A DNA stretch of 64,000 nucleotides from NCBI RefSeq assembly GCF_026339735.1, contig NZ_JAPEQG010000002.1, positions 1,116,001 through 1,180,000 on the forward strand. Reading direction: 5' to 3'. The notes under the pieces were generated by a model. It did not search any database. It saw nothing but the letters and a program-made list of their open reading frames with translations, and was not told the origin of the DNA. Shown in pieces: positions 53,108 through 61,371 of this stretch; the first letter of the stretch is position 1; every line of letters begins with the position of its first letter. The position numbers and the translations under genes are program-made. The DNA comes from Streptomyces sp. NBC_01669 (GTDB lineage: Bacteria > Actinomycetota > Actinomycetes > Streptomycetales > Streptomycetaceae).

Positions 53108-53650
53108 ATGACGACTCTGTACCTCTTCGGCTCAGCCGCCCCGCCGGTCTTCGACGCGGCCCGGGTTGTGGGGGACGCCCAGGCCCGCGGCTGGGAGGTG
53201 TGTCTGGGAGTGACGTCCGTGGCGGCAAGATGGCTGGAACCTCAGCTGCAGGAGCTGGAGGCGCTGACCGGGCACCCGGTGCGCTCCGAGTACAAACTGC
53301 CTGGCGAGCCGGACGTGTGGCCGACGGCGGACGCGATCCTCGTCGCGCCGGCCACCTTTAACACGGTCAACCACTGGGCTCTTGGACTGACGTCCAGCTT
53401 CATCGTCGGGGTGGTCGCGGAGGCGATCGGCAAACACGTTCCGACGGTGACGATGCCGTGCGTGAACGCCGCCTACGTGCAGCATCCGCAGTTCAAGCAG
53501 TCGGTGAAGACGCTTCGTAGCGCGGGGGTGACGGTGTTGTACGGGCCGGGAGGTTTCGAGCCGAATCAGCCGGGCGAACGGCGTCTCGAGAGCTTCCCGT
53601 GGGACATTGCCCTGGACTCTGTCGGCTCGATTGTCAGTCCCGCGTCGTAG
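53108..53650 (+). CDS. Flavoprotein (HFCD family)
   Basis: A 180-residue FMN-binding protein of the HFCD/phosphopantothenoylcysteine-decarboxylase fold: TTLYLFGSAAPPVFDAARVV, ADAILVAPATFNTVNHWALG, TVTMPCVNAAYVQHPQFKQS (PxMN-like region), then GPGGFEPNQPG. A catalytic His is not evident where decarboxylases have it. ATG 53108 follows GGGATGGGCGC, so the ribosome site is modest. It is divergent from the XRE gene. Confidence 0.85.
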   Translation: MTTLYLFGSAAPPVFDAARVVGDAQARGWEVCLGVTSVAARWLEPQLQELEALTGHPVRSEYKLPGEPDVWPTADAILVAPATFNTVNHWALGLTSSFIVGVVAEAIGKHVPTVTMPCVNAAYVQHPQFKQSVKTLRSAGVTVLYGPGGFEPNQPGERRLESFPWDIALDSVGSIVSPAS

Positions 53651-53659
53651 CCTTGTCGC

Positions 53660-53776
53660 ATGCCCCCAGCCGTCACTGAGCCCAGTTCTGTGCGCTCTGC
53701 CGCCGAGGTGAACGCTGACATTCGCGCGCTGTGGGAGCGGTCAGGCAGTCGCCTGTCGCCCTACGTTGCCTGGTGA
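53660..53776 (+). pseudogene. Small hypothetical protein, 3' truncated
   Basis: ATG 53660 encodes 38 residues including VRSAAEVNADIRALWERSGS, then stops at TGA 53774 as the PIN gene frame begins. The sequence looks like the N-terminus of a longer helical protein whose remainder is lost. It follows the flavoprotein stop by 9 bp and is probably in its operon. Confidence 0.45.
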
Positions 53777-53980
53777 CTGCTCACTGAACCAGAACGAGGT
53801 CTCGATCCTGGCACCGGAGACCAGTTTCTACATCCACCTCCCGAAGTTCCAGGACGTCGATTCCGCCGCTCTCATGGAGAACACCGGCCCCGTACGAGTG
53901 CTCTTCCCCATGGCGGTCGTCGGCGAGCTGGACCGCTTGAAGGAGTCGAAGGACCGTCATACACGCTGGCGGGCCGACCA
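53766..53980 (+). pseudogene. PIN-domain protein, 5' part, split by IS605 element B
   Basis: The frame from TTG 53766 gives ILAPETSFYIHLPKFQDVDS, VRVLFPMAVVGELDRLKESK, DRHTRWRAD. This is the PIN nuclease N-terminal core (first Asp position here is PET) and the conserved ELDxLKxS helix. It is cut at RWRADH by the element. The continuation is at 55799-55981. The family includes toxin nucleases and stand-alone RNases. Confidence 0.7.
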
Positions 53981-54095
53981 TCCCTCTTCTTCGGAGGGAA
54001 TCCCCGCCTTCAGGCGGGGAGGGAATCCGATTCTGAACCCTGCGGCGCGGAGCGCCGCAGTTTCGTTCCGGGATGCCTCGCCCGCGGAGCTGTGC

Positions 54096-54521
54096 TCAGT
54101 CGGGCCGCTTCTGGTTCTCGATGTAGTCCTTGACCATGTGGAGGGGTGTGCCGCCGCATGACCCCGCGAAGTAGGAGCCGGACCAGAAGCGGCCGTGCAT
54201 GATGGGCTGGTTGACGTGGCCGGTGAACTCCTGCCTCAGCCGGCGCGAGGACACGCCCTTCAAACTGTTGACCAAGTTCGACAGGGCGACCCTCGGCGGG
54301 TAATGCACGAGCAGGTGCACGTGGTCTTCTCCGCCGTTGAACTCGATCAGGTCTGCCTCGAAGTCCTCGCAGACTTTTCGCATGATCTCTTCGCAGCGTG
54401 TCAGCATCTCGTCGTCGAAGACGGTCCGCTGCCTGGTGACGAACACCAAATGCACATGGAGGTGGTGGACGACGTGACGGCCGCGCCGTACGTCGGGGTT
54501 TGGTTCCCAACGTGGTGACAT
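54096..54521 (-). CDS. tnpA: IS200-type Y1 HUH transposase TnpA, element B
   Basis: A 141-residue transposase with the HUH motif GEDHVHLLVHYPP and catalytic Tyr in MVKDYIENQKRPD. It is nearly identical to copy A, one codon shorter at VTRQRT. All catalytic residues are present, so element B could be the active copy or both may be. Confidence 0.95.
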   Translation of the reverse strand: MSPRWEPNPDVRRGRHVVHHLHVHLVFVTRQRTVFDDEMLTRCEEIMRKVCEDFEADLIEFNGGEDHVHLLVHYPPRVALSNLVNSLKGVSSRRLRQEFTGHVNQPIMHGRFWSGSYFAGSCGGTPLHMVKDYIENQKRPD

Positions 54522-54570
54522 GAACCAATGCTACGGTTAAGGCCGATTCGAGTCGGAGGGGGTGGGCTGA

Positions 54571-55770
54571 ATGATCCGTGCGTACAAGTTCCTCCTGCGA
54601 CCCACCGCCCGGCAGGACCAGGCCCTTCGCGAGATGCTGCGCGATCACTGCTCGCTCTACAACGGCGCGTTGCAAGAACGCCGCGATGCCTACCGGCACA
54701 CCTCGAGGACGACGGTCCGATACGGGCAGCAGTCCGCCCAGCTCAAGGACATCCGGGCGTTCGACCCCGAACGTCAGGGCCGTTGGTCGTTCTCTTCTCA
54801 GCAGGCGACGTTGCGACGGCTGGACAAGGCGTTCGCCGCGTTCTTCCGCCGTGTCAAGGCCGCAGAGGCACCGGGGTATCCGCGCTTTCGTTCGGGCAGG
54901 CGGTTCGACACCGTGGACTTCCCGAAGGACGGGGACGGCTGCCGCTGGGATGCCACCCCGCACGACCCCGTCACCCGCGTCCGCCTCCAGGGTGTCGGGC
55001 ACGTCAAGGTGCACCAGCACCGGCCCGTGGTCGGCAAGGTCAAGACCGTCTCGGTGAAGCGTGAGGGCAAGCGCTGGTATGTGATCCTGACCGCCGAGCG
55101 GCCCCGGCCCGAGCCGCTGCCGGCGACCGGCAGCGTGGTCGGCATCGACCTGGGCATAGCGAACTTCCTCGCCGACTCGAACGGCGAGTTCGTGCCCAAC
55201 CCCCGTCACGGAGCGAAGGCCGCCGCGAAGCTCGAAGCAGCTCAGCAGGCCCTCGCCCGGTGCAAGCGCGGAAGCAAGCGCCGCCGCAAGGCCGTGGAGA
55301 CGGTGGCACGTCTGCACCGCAAGGTCCGCCGTCAACGCCTGGACCACGCGCACAAGACCGCGCTGGCCCTGGTCCGCGAGCACGATTTCATCGCGCACGA
55401 AGACCTCAGGATCCGCACCATGAGCAAGGCCCCGGCCCCGAAGCCCGACCCCGACCAGCCGGGCAGCTTCCTGCCCAACGGGGCCGCCGCGAAGGCCGGA
55501 CACAACCGCTCGATCGCCGATGCCGGATGGGGGGTGTTCCTGACGGTCCTCACCGCCAAGGCAGAATGCGCCGGACGGGAAGTGATGGCCGTGGACCCCC
55601 GCAACACCTCCCGGCGGTGCCCCCAGTGTGGGCATACCGCCAAGGAGAACCGGCCCACACAGGAGACGTTCCACTGCGTCGCCTGCGGTCACAGCGCGCA
55701 CGCGGACACCGTCGGTGCTCTCAACGTCCTACGGGCCGGGCTGGTCCGTCGCGAAGCCCAACCGGCATAG
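54571..55770 (+). CDS. tnpB: TnpB RNA-guided nuclease, element B
   Basis: A 399-residue TnpB. GIDLGIANFLADS (Asp), FIAHEDLRIRTMS (Glu), SAHADTVGALNVL (Asp), zinc ribbon CPQCGHTA and FHCVACGH. Intact. It differs from copy A mainly at about residues 95-115 and 150-175 (for example AAEAPGYPRFRSGRRFDTVD). ATG 54571 follows GGAGGGGGTGG. Confidence 0.93.
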   Translation: MIRAYKFLLRPTARQDQALREMLRDHCSLYNGALQERRDAYRHTSRTTVRYGQQSAQLKDIRAFDPERQGRWSFSSQQATLRRLDKAFAAFFRRVKAAEAPGYPRFRSGRRFDTVDFPKDGDGCRWDATPHDPVTRVRLQGVGHVKVHQHRPVVGKVKTVSVKREGKRWYVILTAERPRPEPLPATGSVVGIDLGIANFLADSNGEFVPNPRHGAKAAAKLEAAQQALARCKRGSKRRRKAVETVARLHRKVRRQRLDHAHKTALALVREHDFIAHEDLRIRTMSKAPAPKPDPDQPGSFLPNGAAAKAGHNRSIADAGWGVFLTVLTAKAECAGREVMAVDPRNTSRRCPQCGHTAKENRPTQETFHCVACGHSAHADTVGALNVLRAGLVRREAQPA

Positions 55771-55798
55771 CGAGAAGCCACCCCGTTCACGGGGCGGA

Positions 55799-55981
55799 GG
55801 AGTCACACTCTCGCGGTCCTCGACAAGCTCCTCGACGGAGACGACGCTGACGTCCCCGACGAGGTCGAAGTCCTGCCCGAGCGACGACCACCGGGTCAAC
55901 TCGCCGACAGACCGCATCCTCGGCCTCGAGTTCGACGCCGTCTTCCACGTGCTGCTGCTGTTCAGCTGCCCCAACGCATGA
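55799..55981 (+). pseudogene. PIN-domain protein, 3' part
   Basis: The frame after the element reads TLAVLDKLLDGDDADVPDEV then EVLPE, continuing RWRADH from 53980. A further frame change near 55880 gives DDHRVNSPTDRILGLEFDAV and stops at 55981. The catalytic acidic residues of the C-terminal half are not evident. 55982-56228 shows no recognised gene. Confidence 0.6.
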
Positions 55982-56228
55982 TTGCGTCGGCTCACGGAGC
56001 CGACCCGTCGCGACGCGACCGTGTCGCGACCTCGTGCGAGTGCTTACGTGACTGCCGAGCCGTTTCACGAAAGCCGGCGTGAACGGAGAGACTCGCATGG
56101 CACAGCAGGCTGTACGGGGAGCCGGGACAGGGTCAGCAGAAGAGCGGCACGTCGGAATTCGACGCCGGCTGCCAGCAAGGTGCGGGTGTGCAGGTCGAGC
56201 AGGTATCTGGGCATGAGACGATCCGACG

Positions 56229-56465
56229 ATGGTGCTTGGAGAGTTCTTCCTCGCCGCAGACGACGAAGCGGCGGTGCGGGTCGGCCCGGGCAGGAGACAT
56301 GAATTCCCTGCGGTGCCGTGCGACGGCATCTGTCCCGATGATGCGGTGCTGAAGTGGGAAACCTTGCTGCCACGCGCGTCGGCGAAGGGACCGGTTGATT
56401 CAGTTCAGCTCCGCGAAGTGGTGCCCATGGCCAACGACGGGTTCACGGTCTTTGCCATTCCGGAC
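56229..56465 (+). pseudogene. Hypothetical protein, 5' half, split by IS3 copy 2
   Basis: ATG 56229: VLGEFFLAADDEAAVRVGPG, PDDAVLKWETLLPRASA and REVVPMANDGFTVFAIPD. The frame is cut at IPD by the IS3 element; after the element it resumes RLCTALVSAGTDRLRTTAVL. Unknown function. The rejoined protein would be about 144 residues. Confidence 0.7.
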
Positions 56466-56502
56466 CGGAACCTGTCAAAGCGATCAAGGCAGGTAGATCG
56501 TT

Positions 56503-57564
56503 CTAACGCTGTGCTGGGATCAGTGGGCCGTCTGGTGCCGGCTGGTTGATCCAGGCCGCTGCGGGGACCTTCGGGGGCTCTGGTGGCTTGCGGACGAAGC
56601 GTTCAGGGTGCTTCGCGTAGACCGCCTGGAGGACGTCGGCACGCATCTCGCGGAGCTGCTCGGCGAGACCGAAGTGCACGTCGTAGGGCGTGTGCAGGCC
56701 GATCCCGGAGTGCCGATGCTCCTCGTTGTACCAGGTGAAGAACTGGGTGCACCACGCCCGGGCGTCCTCGAGAGATCCGAAACGCTCGGGAAAGTCGTGC
56801 CGGTATTTCAGGGTCTTGTACTGGCTCTCGCTGTACGGGTTGTCGTTCGACGTCTTCGGCCGCGAATGCGACTTGGTGACGCCGAGACCGGCCATCATCT
56901 GGGCGACGTTCTGCGCGACCATCGGGGACCCGCGGTCCGAGTGGATCGTCAACTGCCCGGGTTCGATGCCGTACTTGGCGATCGTCTCGGACAGGAACCG
57001 CTCGGCGAGGTCCTTGTTCTCGTGGGCGGCGATCATCCAGCCGACCGTGTAGCGGCTGAAGATGTCGATGATCGTGTAGAGGCAGTAGTAGACGCCCTTG
57101 ACCGGCCCCTTCAGCTTCGTGATGTCCCAGCTCCAGACCCGGTTCGGGCCCTCGGCGACCAGCTCGGGAACGGTCCGGGGTGGGTGGACGGCCTGACGGC
57201 GGCGTTCACGGACCTCGCCATGTCGTCGCAGGAGCCGGTACATCGTCGACTCCGAGCACAGGTAGACACCCCGGTCCAGGAGGACCGCGTAGATCTCGGC
57301 GGGCGCCATGTCAGCGAACTCCGGGGAATGGAGCACATCGAGGACCCGTATCTCCTCCTCGGGTGCGAGAGCGCGGGGGTGTCGGCGCCGTTCCCGCCGC
57401 GGCTTGGCCGGGGCGGGGCTTCGGCGGTGTTGGCGGTAGTAGGTGGCACGGCTCACGCCGAGCGCGGCGCATGCCTGGACGCGTCCGACCAGCCCGGTGA
57501 GCTCTTCAAGGGCCTGGTTGCGGGCGGTGTTGAACGCCACGGCCGCGAACTGGGCCCCGGTCAC
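56503..57564 (-). CDS. IS3-family transposase OrfB (DDE), copy 2
   Basis: A 353-residue integrase-core transposase identical to the copy at 23754. The DDE residues (WSWDITKL, IHSDRGSP, DNPYSESQYK) are intact. GTG 57564 overlaps the orfA stop; fused OrfAB by -1 slippage is likely. Confidence 0.92.
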   Translation of the reverse strand: MTGAQFAAVAFNTARNQALEELTGLVGRVQACAALGVSRATYYRQHRRSPAPAKPRRERRRHPRALAPEEEIRVLDVLHSPEFADMAPAEIYAVLLDRGVYLCSESTMYRLLRRHGEVRERRRQAVHPPRTVPELVAEGPNRVWSWDITKLKGPVKGVYYCLYTIIDIFSRYTVGWMIAAHENKDLAERFLSETIAKYGIEPGQLTIHSDRGSPMVAQNVAQMMAGLGVTKSHSRPKTSNDNPYSESQYKTLKYRHDFPERFGSLEDARAWCTQFFTWYNEEHRHSGIGLHTPYDVHFGLAEQLREMRADVLQAVYAKHPERFVRKPPEPPKVPAAAWINQPAPDGPLIPAQR

Positions 57565-57974
57565 TGGTTCTTCTCGCCGTTCCTGTTCGGGGCGCTGTCC
57601 GTGGCGAACTGGTCGAGCAGCGCGGAGAGTTTTCCCTGGACCTCGATGACGGTGCGGGCCTTCGCGAGGTCGGCTTCCAGGCGGGCCTTCTCCGCCTTCA
57701 GCTTCGCGATCTCCTTGTCCCTCGGGTCCGCCTTCGGCCGTCCGGCCGACGCGGCGAGCCCGTCCAGGGCGCCCTTGTCCCGCTGCTGCCGCCACGTCGT
57801 GATCAACGACGAGTACAGACCCTCCCGCCGCAGCAGAGCGCCCTTGCCCTTCTTGTCCAACGTCTCGTACTCCGCGAGGATCCTCGCCTTGTACTCCGCG
57901 GTATACCGGCGCGGACCGGTCGAACGGGCTTCTACCTGCGGATCAGGGGTCCCGTGGTCATTCGTGCTGGCCAC
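57561..57974 (-). CDS. IS3-family transposase OrfA, copy 2
   Basis: HTH plus coiled-coil OrfA identical to copy 1 (RRYTAEYKARILAEYETLD, KAEKARLEADLAKARTVIEV). GTG 57974 with AAGGAG upstream is preferred. Confidence 0.9.
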   Translation of the reverse strand: MASTNDHGTPDPQVEARSTGPRRYTAEYKARILAEYETLDKKGKGALLRREGLYSSLITTWRQQRDKGALDGLAASAGRPKADPRDKEIAKLKAEKARLEADLAKARTVIEVQGKLSALLDQFATDSAPNRNGEKNQ

Positions 57975-58052
57975 CCGGGCACTACTCCTTCTCCGCCCTC
58001 GACTCAATGAATCATCCAGTATGCCTGACTCGATCTACTTTGACAGAGAGGG

Positions 58053-58250
58053 GACAGGCTGTGCACGGCATTGGTCAGTGCGGGAACGGATCGACTCCGG
58101 ACGACAGCCGTTCTGTGGGCTGAGACTTCAGAGCCGGACGATGAAATCTCGCTCGACAGAGCGGTGGACCTCTTTGAGCGCCTGTCGGTTCTGGCCGGCC
58201 GCGGAGTCGAGAGGAACCTGAACCTGTACTGCTGGTACTTCGCTCCCTGA
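58053..58250 (+). pseudogene. Hypothetical protein, 3' half, split by IS3 copy 2
   Basis: Continuation of the 56229 gene: DRLCTALVSAGTDRLRTTAV, LWAETSEPDDEISLDRAVDL, FERLSVLAGRGVERNLNLYC, WYFAP, stop at 58250. No motif recognised. The joint IPD/RLCT is restored by removing the element and one GAC. Confidence 0.7.
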
Positions 58251-58329
58251 CTCCTCACTCCGCCCCACTCACGTGCCCGTAGCCTCTGCCGCTCACCCGG
58301 CCGCGGCGACCACCACCGGACCGGGCACG

Positions 58330-58500
58330 GGCCGACAAAGAACGCTGTCGGCACAAGCTGCTGACGCGGCGCCAGGATTTCTCCCGGCTCAGGCACGAAG
58401 GCGGACTGTCCGGCTATCCCAGCCGCGCGGAGTCCGCCCACGACATTGTGGAGAACCAGCACGCCTCGGTGTCGCTGTCCTGGGCGGCGGGTGGCATTCG
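58330..58500 (+). pseudogene. 1-deoxyxylulose-5-phosphate synthase fragment
   Basis: The plus frame KLLTRRQDFSRLRHEGGLSG, YPSRAESAHDIVENQHASVS, LSWAAGG is the conserved N-terminal block of Dxs (normally HKLLTGR.DFS.LRQ.GGLSGYPSR.ES.HD...NSHAS). The thiamine-pyrophosphate GDG motif and everything downstream are missing. This is a second-copy remnant, as no full dxs is in the window. The rest of 58251-58657 has no other clear gene. Confidence 0.7.
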
Positions 58501-58657
58501 TCACCGCGCAACGGCGGGGGCATGTCCCGTCATGCTCGACGAGTTGACCGACGCGCGAAAATCTCGCCGACACTCCGGCCATCGCAGTGGTCTCCATCCC
58601 CGTACTGGTCAACGAGTGGTCGACCCAAGGCGGTAGCCGGGCCTCGATTCAGGTTTG

Positions 58658-58822
58658 TCAAACGAACGGCTCTGCCCCGTAATCGGTGGTAGCGCTGTGT
58701 GGTGATCGCTGGAGCAGGATGCGGTGGGGGAGGGTGAGGCCGACGTTGGCGGCGGCGCGGTCGAGTTCGAGCCGACTCAGGACGCCGATGAAGGTCGAGT
58801 TGATGATGTTTGAGGTCTTCAT
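58658..58822 (-). CDS. Small hypothetical protein downstream of channel gene
   Basis: A 54-residue frame: KTSNIINSTFIGVLSRLELD, RAAANVGLTLPHRILLQRS. ATG 58822 follows GGCGAGAGGCGACCC, a fair ribosome site, 29 nt after the channel stop. It may be the N-terminus of a truncated gene. No family recognised. Confidence 0.4.
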   Translation of the reverse strand: MKTSNIINSTFIGVLSRLELDRAAANVGLTLPHRILLQRSPHSATTDYGAEPFV

Positions 58823-58851
58823 GGGTCGCCTCTCGCCATCTGCCGTTGTGG

Positions 58852-59766
58852 CTACGAGTGACCTCCGGAGGTGGAGGCAGTCCGCTCTGCCTCGCGGGGC
58901 CGGCCCGGCGAGACCCGGGTCAGGCCGCGCTCCAGGTCGTCGAGGGCGCGGCGGGCGGTGGCGATGCGTTCGAGCAGCAGGTGGGGGTCCTCTGGGGAGG
59001 CCGCGAAAGACCGGTCCCGAGCGTCGTTTTCCTCCATGTCGCGTGCTTCGTCGAGGGAAGTGATGACGACGCCGATGAGGACGTTGACGAGGACGAAGGA
59101 AGCGAGCAGGACGTAGGAGGCGTAGTAGAGGATGCTCCAGTGGGAGACCTCCAGGCCCGCACGGACCGCATCGCCGATGCCGTCCAGGGTCATCAGGAGG
59201 AAGAGGGTGAGGACGGCGCGGCCGATGGAGCCGTAGTGCTCGGGATCGTGGTGTGCGAAGAAGACCCAGCCCACCATCGCGTAGACGTACAGCAGCAGAG
59301 CGCCCACGACCAGGAAGCTGAGCGTGCCGGGGAGACTGCGGCCGACCGCGACCAGGAAGATGCGCAGCTGCGGCAGGAAGCGGGCGGTGCGCAGCACTCG
59401 GGCCAGCCGCAACAGTCGCAGGACGGTGGTGTTCTCGCGTACGACGGGCAGGAAGGCGCTCAGTACGACGGCGAGGTCGAAGAGGTTCCACGGGTCGCGG
59501 AAGAAGTCCCGGGGGCGGTTGGCGTGGGCGGCCAGGCGCAGCACAATTTCCACCGTGAAGGCGGCGACGCAGGCGTGCTCGGCGAGGCGTAACCACCGGT
59601 GCCAGTCGTCCACCAGTCCGCTGTACGTCTCCACGCCGAGCAGCGCGGCGTTGGTGAGGATCAGGGTGAACACGGTGGCGGCGAACCAGCGTGCCTCCGT
59701 GATGGCGCGACACTGCCGCGCCAATGTCTCCCGGGTGGTCCGCGTCCCGGCGGTCACTTCCGTCAT
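58852..59766 (-). CDS. Voltage-gated cation channel (ion transporter)
   Basis: A 304-residue six-helix channel subunit. S1-S3 at about 25-110, S4 with repeating Arg (VLRLLRLARVLRTARFLPQL, about 122-141), S5, a pore loop with RAVLTLFLLMTLDGIGDAVR, then S6 (YYASYVLLASFVLVNVLIGV). The C-terminus is a charged helical region (about 250-300), likely a tetramerisation coil. NaChBac-like channels have TLESW in the filter; here it is TLDGI, so selectivity may differ. ATG 59766. Divergent from the TatA-like gene. Confidence 0.88.
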   Translation of the reverse strand: MTEVTAGTRTTRETLARQCRAITEARWFAATVFTLILTNAALLGVETYSGLVDDWHRWLRLAEHACVAAFTVEIVLRLAAHANRPRDFFRDPWNLFDLAVVLSAFLPVVRENTTVLRLLRLARVLRTARFLPQLRIFLVAVGRSLPGTLSFLVVGALLLYVYAMVGWVFFAHHDPEHYGSIGRAVLTLFLLMTLDGIGDAVRAGLEVSHWSILYYASYVLLASFVLVNVLIGVVITSLDEARDMEENDARDRSFAASPEDPHLLLERIATARRALDDLERGLTRVSPGRPREAERTASTSGGHS

Positions 59767-59850
59767 CCTGCTCTGTTCCTCCGTGCAACGCGCTGTTCCC
59801 GGCCGGGCCGGAAGGCGGGCTTGTTGAGCGATCACGCTCCAGGAGAAACT

Positions 59851-59866
59851 TCTACAGCACTGTAGA
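59851..59866. promoter_or_regulatory. Palindrome between channel and TatA-like genes
   Basis: TCTACAGCACTGTAGA is a perfect palindrome with a 2-bp centre (7-bp arms) in the divergent promoter region, 85 bp from the channel start and 63 bp from the tatA start. The TACA..TGTA pattern resembles BlaI/CopY-type operators, although spacing differs. Confidence 0.5.
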
Positions 59867-59928
59867 GAGCGATGTGCTGCCGGTATGCCGTTTCGGCCGC
59901 CGTCCGTCCCCCTGGGAGAGCAGATCTG

Positions 59929-60078
59929 ATGTTCGGCCTGAGTGAACTGGCTCTTGTCCTCCTCGTCGTCGTGGTGGTCCTGGGGGTCAAGAAGCTGCCC
60001 GAGCTGACACGTTCGGCAGGCAAGGCGGCCCGCATCTTCAAGAGCGAGGCCAAGGCGCTGAAGAACGACGAGAGGTGA
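59929..60078 (+). CDS. TatA/E-like twin-arginine translocase subunit
   Basis: A 49-residue protein: MFGLSELALVLLVVVVVLGV forms the single TM helix, followed by KKLPELTRSAGKAARIFKSE, the amphipathic helix of TatA. The hinge normally reads FGxxKLPE; here it is LGVKKLPE. Length is at the short end of the family. ATG 59929 with GGGAGAGCAGATCTG upstream. A terminator follows immediately. Confidence 0.85.
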   Translation: MFGLSELALVLLVVVVVLGVKKLPELTRSAGKAARIFKSEAKALKNDER

Positions 60079-60084
60079 ACATGC

Positions 60085-60118
60085 GCCGGCCCCAGCCCTG
60101 CGAGGGGCTGGGGCCGGC
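60085..60118 (+). terminator. Perfect 14-bp hairpin after tatA-like gene
   Basis: GCCGGCCCCAGCCC, a 6-nt loop, then its exact complement, starting 7 nt after the stop. A very stable terminator without a U tract. Confidence 0.85.
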
Positions 60119-60124
60119 GAGGCG

Positions 60125-60225
60125 TCTGCCGTCAGACCGTTGGTGTGTGGCTCCAGGAAGCGGGCCAACAGGTCGTCCCGGCTCACCATGCCGGTGAGAC
60201 GGCCGCGGTAGCCAGGGTTTCCCGA
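60125..60225 (-). pseudogene. CBS-domain protein, C-terminal fragment
   Basis: The minus frame GYRGRLTGMVSRDDLLARFL then EPHTNGLTA matches the end of a CBS domain (GxLxGIVSRxDLLxxF). No upstream CBS half is seen; it is a remnant cut by the IS200 relic. Confidence 0.6.
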
Positions 60226-60289
60226 AAGGCGCACCGCGCCCCGCCTCCACCTACATGGAGATCTCCATCCCTGATCTTGCGTGGGTATC

Positions 60290-60437
60290 CCCGGCTTCAG
60301 CCGGGGAGGGAAACGCATCCTTGGTCCGGAGGCGCGAAGCGCCGGAGTTCGCCGCGCCTCCGGGGTGACGGTCAGACAGGCCGGTTCTGCCCTTCGATGT
60401 ACTGGCGGATCATCGTCAGCGGTGCTCCGGAGTCCGG
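60290..60437 (-). mobile_element. IS200/IS605 left-end and TnpA C-terminal relic
   Basis: The hairpin CCCCGGC-TTCA-GCCGGGG (about 60289-60306) and GGCGCGAAGCGCC precede a minus frame reading GAPLTMIRQYIEGQNRPV, the C-terminus of an IS200-type TnpA with its Tyr. The rest of the element is lost at about 60437. It belongs to a lineage different from elements A and B. Confidence 0.7.
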
Positions 60438-60610
60438 GAAAACCACTTCAAAGACATCAACGACAGCCTCGGGCACGCAGCCGGGGACACCGTCCGCGCG
60501 TCGATCGCGGCCCGGCTCACCGCATGGGCAGGTCCGCACGCCGCCATCGACCGCCTCGGGGGCGATGAGTTCTTCTCTGAACTACCGGAGGCAGCACGGC
60601 AGCTGCCGGT
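60438..60610 (+). pseudogene. GGDEF diguanylate cyclase fragment
   Basis: The plus frame ENHFKDINDSLGHAAGDTVR, ASIAARLTAWAGPHAAIDRL, GGDEF covers the metal-binding FKxIND, NDxxGHxxGD and GGDEF motifs. The parts before and after are absent, so only a domain core remains, abutting the IS200 relic. Confidence 0.75.
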
Positions 60611-60673
60611 AAACCAGTGGCATTTTCGTGGACGGACCTCATAGCTTGTGCGTTCGTGACTGGTGATCCGAAG

Positions 60674-61270
60674 ATGCGCCCAAATCGACACGACCTCGGA
60701 CGAGTGTTCAACGAGGTGCCGGAGCTCTACGACCGGGTCCGGCCGGGATACCCCGACGAGTTGTTCGCGGACCTTGGCGCCGTCACCAGCATGGACGAAC
60801 GGTCGTCGGTGCTGGAGGTGGGCTGCGGTACCGGTCAGGCGACGCGCTCGCTAGCAGCGCTCGGATACTCAGTGACTGCCGTCGAGCCTGGGGCAGACAT
60901 GGCCGCACTCGCTCGCCACCGGATCGCTTCCTTCCGCAACGTCGAAGTCGAGACGTCGACGTTTGAGGAGTAGGACAACCGCGGTCGACGCTTCGATGTC
61001 CTCGTGGCTGCGTCGTCGTGGCACTGGGTTGACCCGTCGATTGGCTGGCAGCGAGCGCACGACATGCTCCATCCCGGAGGCTAAATGGCGCTGCTCGGCC
61101 ACGTTGTTGTCCGCCGGCCGGGAGAACCGGAGGTGTATGCCGAGACCGCCGATCTCCACGAGCGGTTCTGCCCAGGGAACCCTGATTGGGGTCATCCGCC
61201 ACTCGAAGAAGACGTGCGCGGCACCGATGAGGGTTGGGGCCTGGTCGACGATCCCGGAGAATTGTTTGGC
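60674..61270 (+). pseudogene. SAM-dependent methyltransferase with two nonsense codons
   Basis: ATG 60674: RPNRHDLGRVFNEVPELYDR, RPGYPDELFADLG, SAM motif VLEVGCGTGQATRSLAALG, EPGADMAALAR. TAG at 60971 interrupts FEE*DNRGRRFDVLVAASSW, and TAA at 61082 interrupts LHPGG*MALLGHVV, both in the same frame. Homology fades after GELFGPTIV (about 61280). One or both stops would have to be read through for function, so it is a decayed gene. Confidence 0.75.
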
Positions 61271-61371
61271 CCAACGATCGTGGCTCAGCGAAGTTCGTGG
61301 GGGTCGGGCTGGCACAGCGCTCCACTTGGCCATTCGGAGACACGGCCGTCTTGGCCGGCCCCACGGCTGGG

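Larger units (their letters stand above)
53978..55800. mobile_element. IS200/IS605-type element B
   Basis: Second copy of the 29630 element, about 90-95% identical, same divergent tnpA/tnpB layout and left hairpins (CCCCGCC-TTCA-GGCGGGG). The right hairpin has one mismatch (CCACCCCG...CGGGGCGG). It splits a PIN-domain gene. Removing the element leaves GCC GAC CAT ACT CTC GCG in frame, as expected for precise IS605 insertion without target duplication. Confidence 0.88.
56466..58052 (-). mobile_element. IS3-family element, copy 2 (1587 bp)
   Basis: Identical proteins and same length as the 23717-25303 element; constant offset of 32749 bp. Flanked by GAC direct repeats at 56463-56465 and 58053-58055. 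Removing the element and one GAC restores an uninterrupted reading frame in the host gene, confirming the ends. Slippery GGGAAAA (complement) at 57630-57636. Confidence 0.95.
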
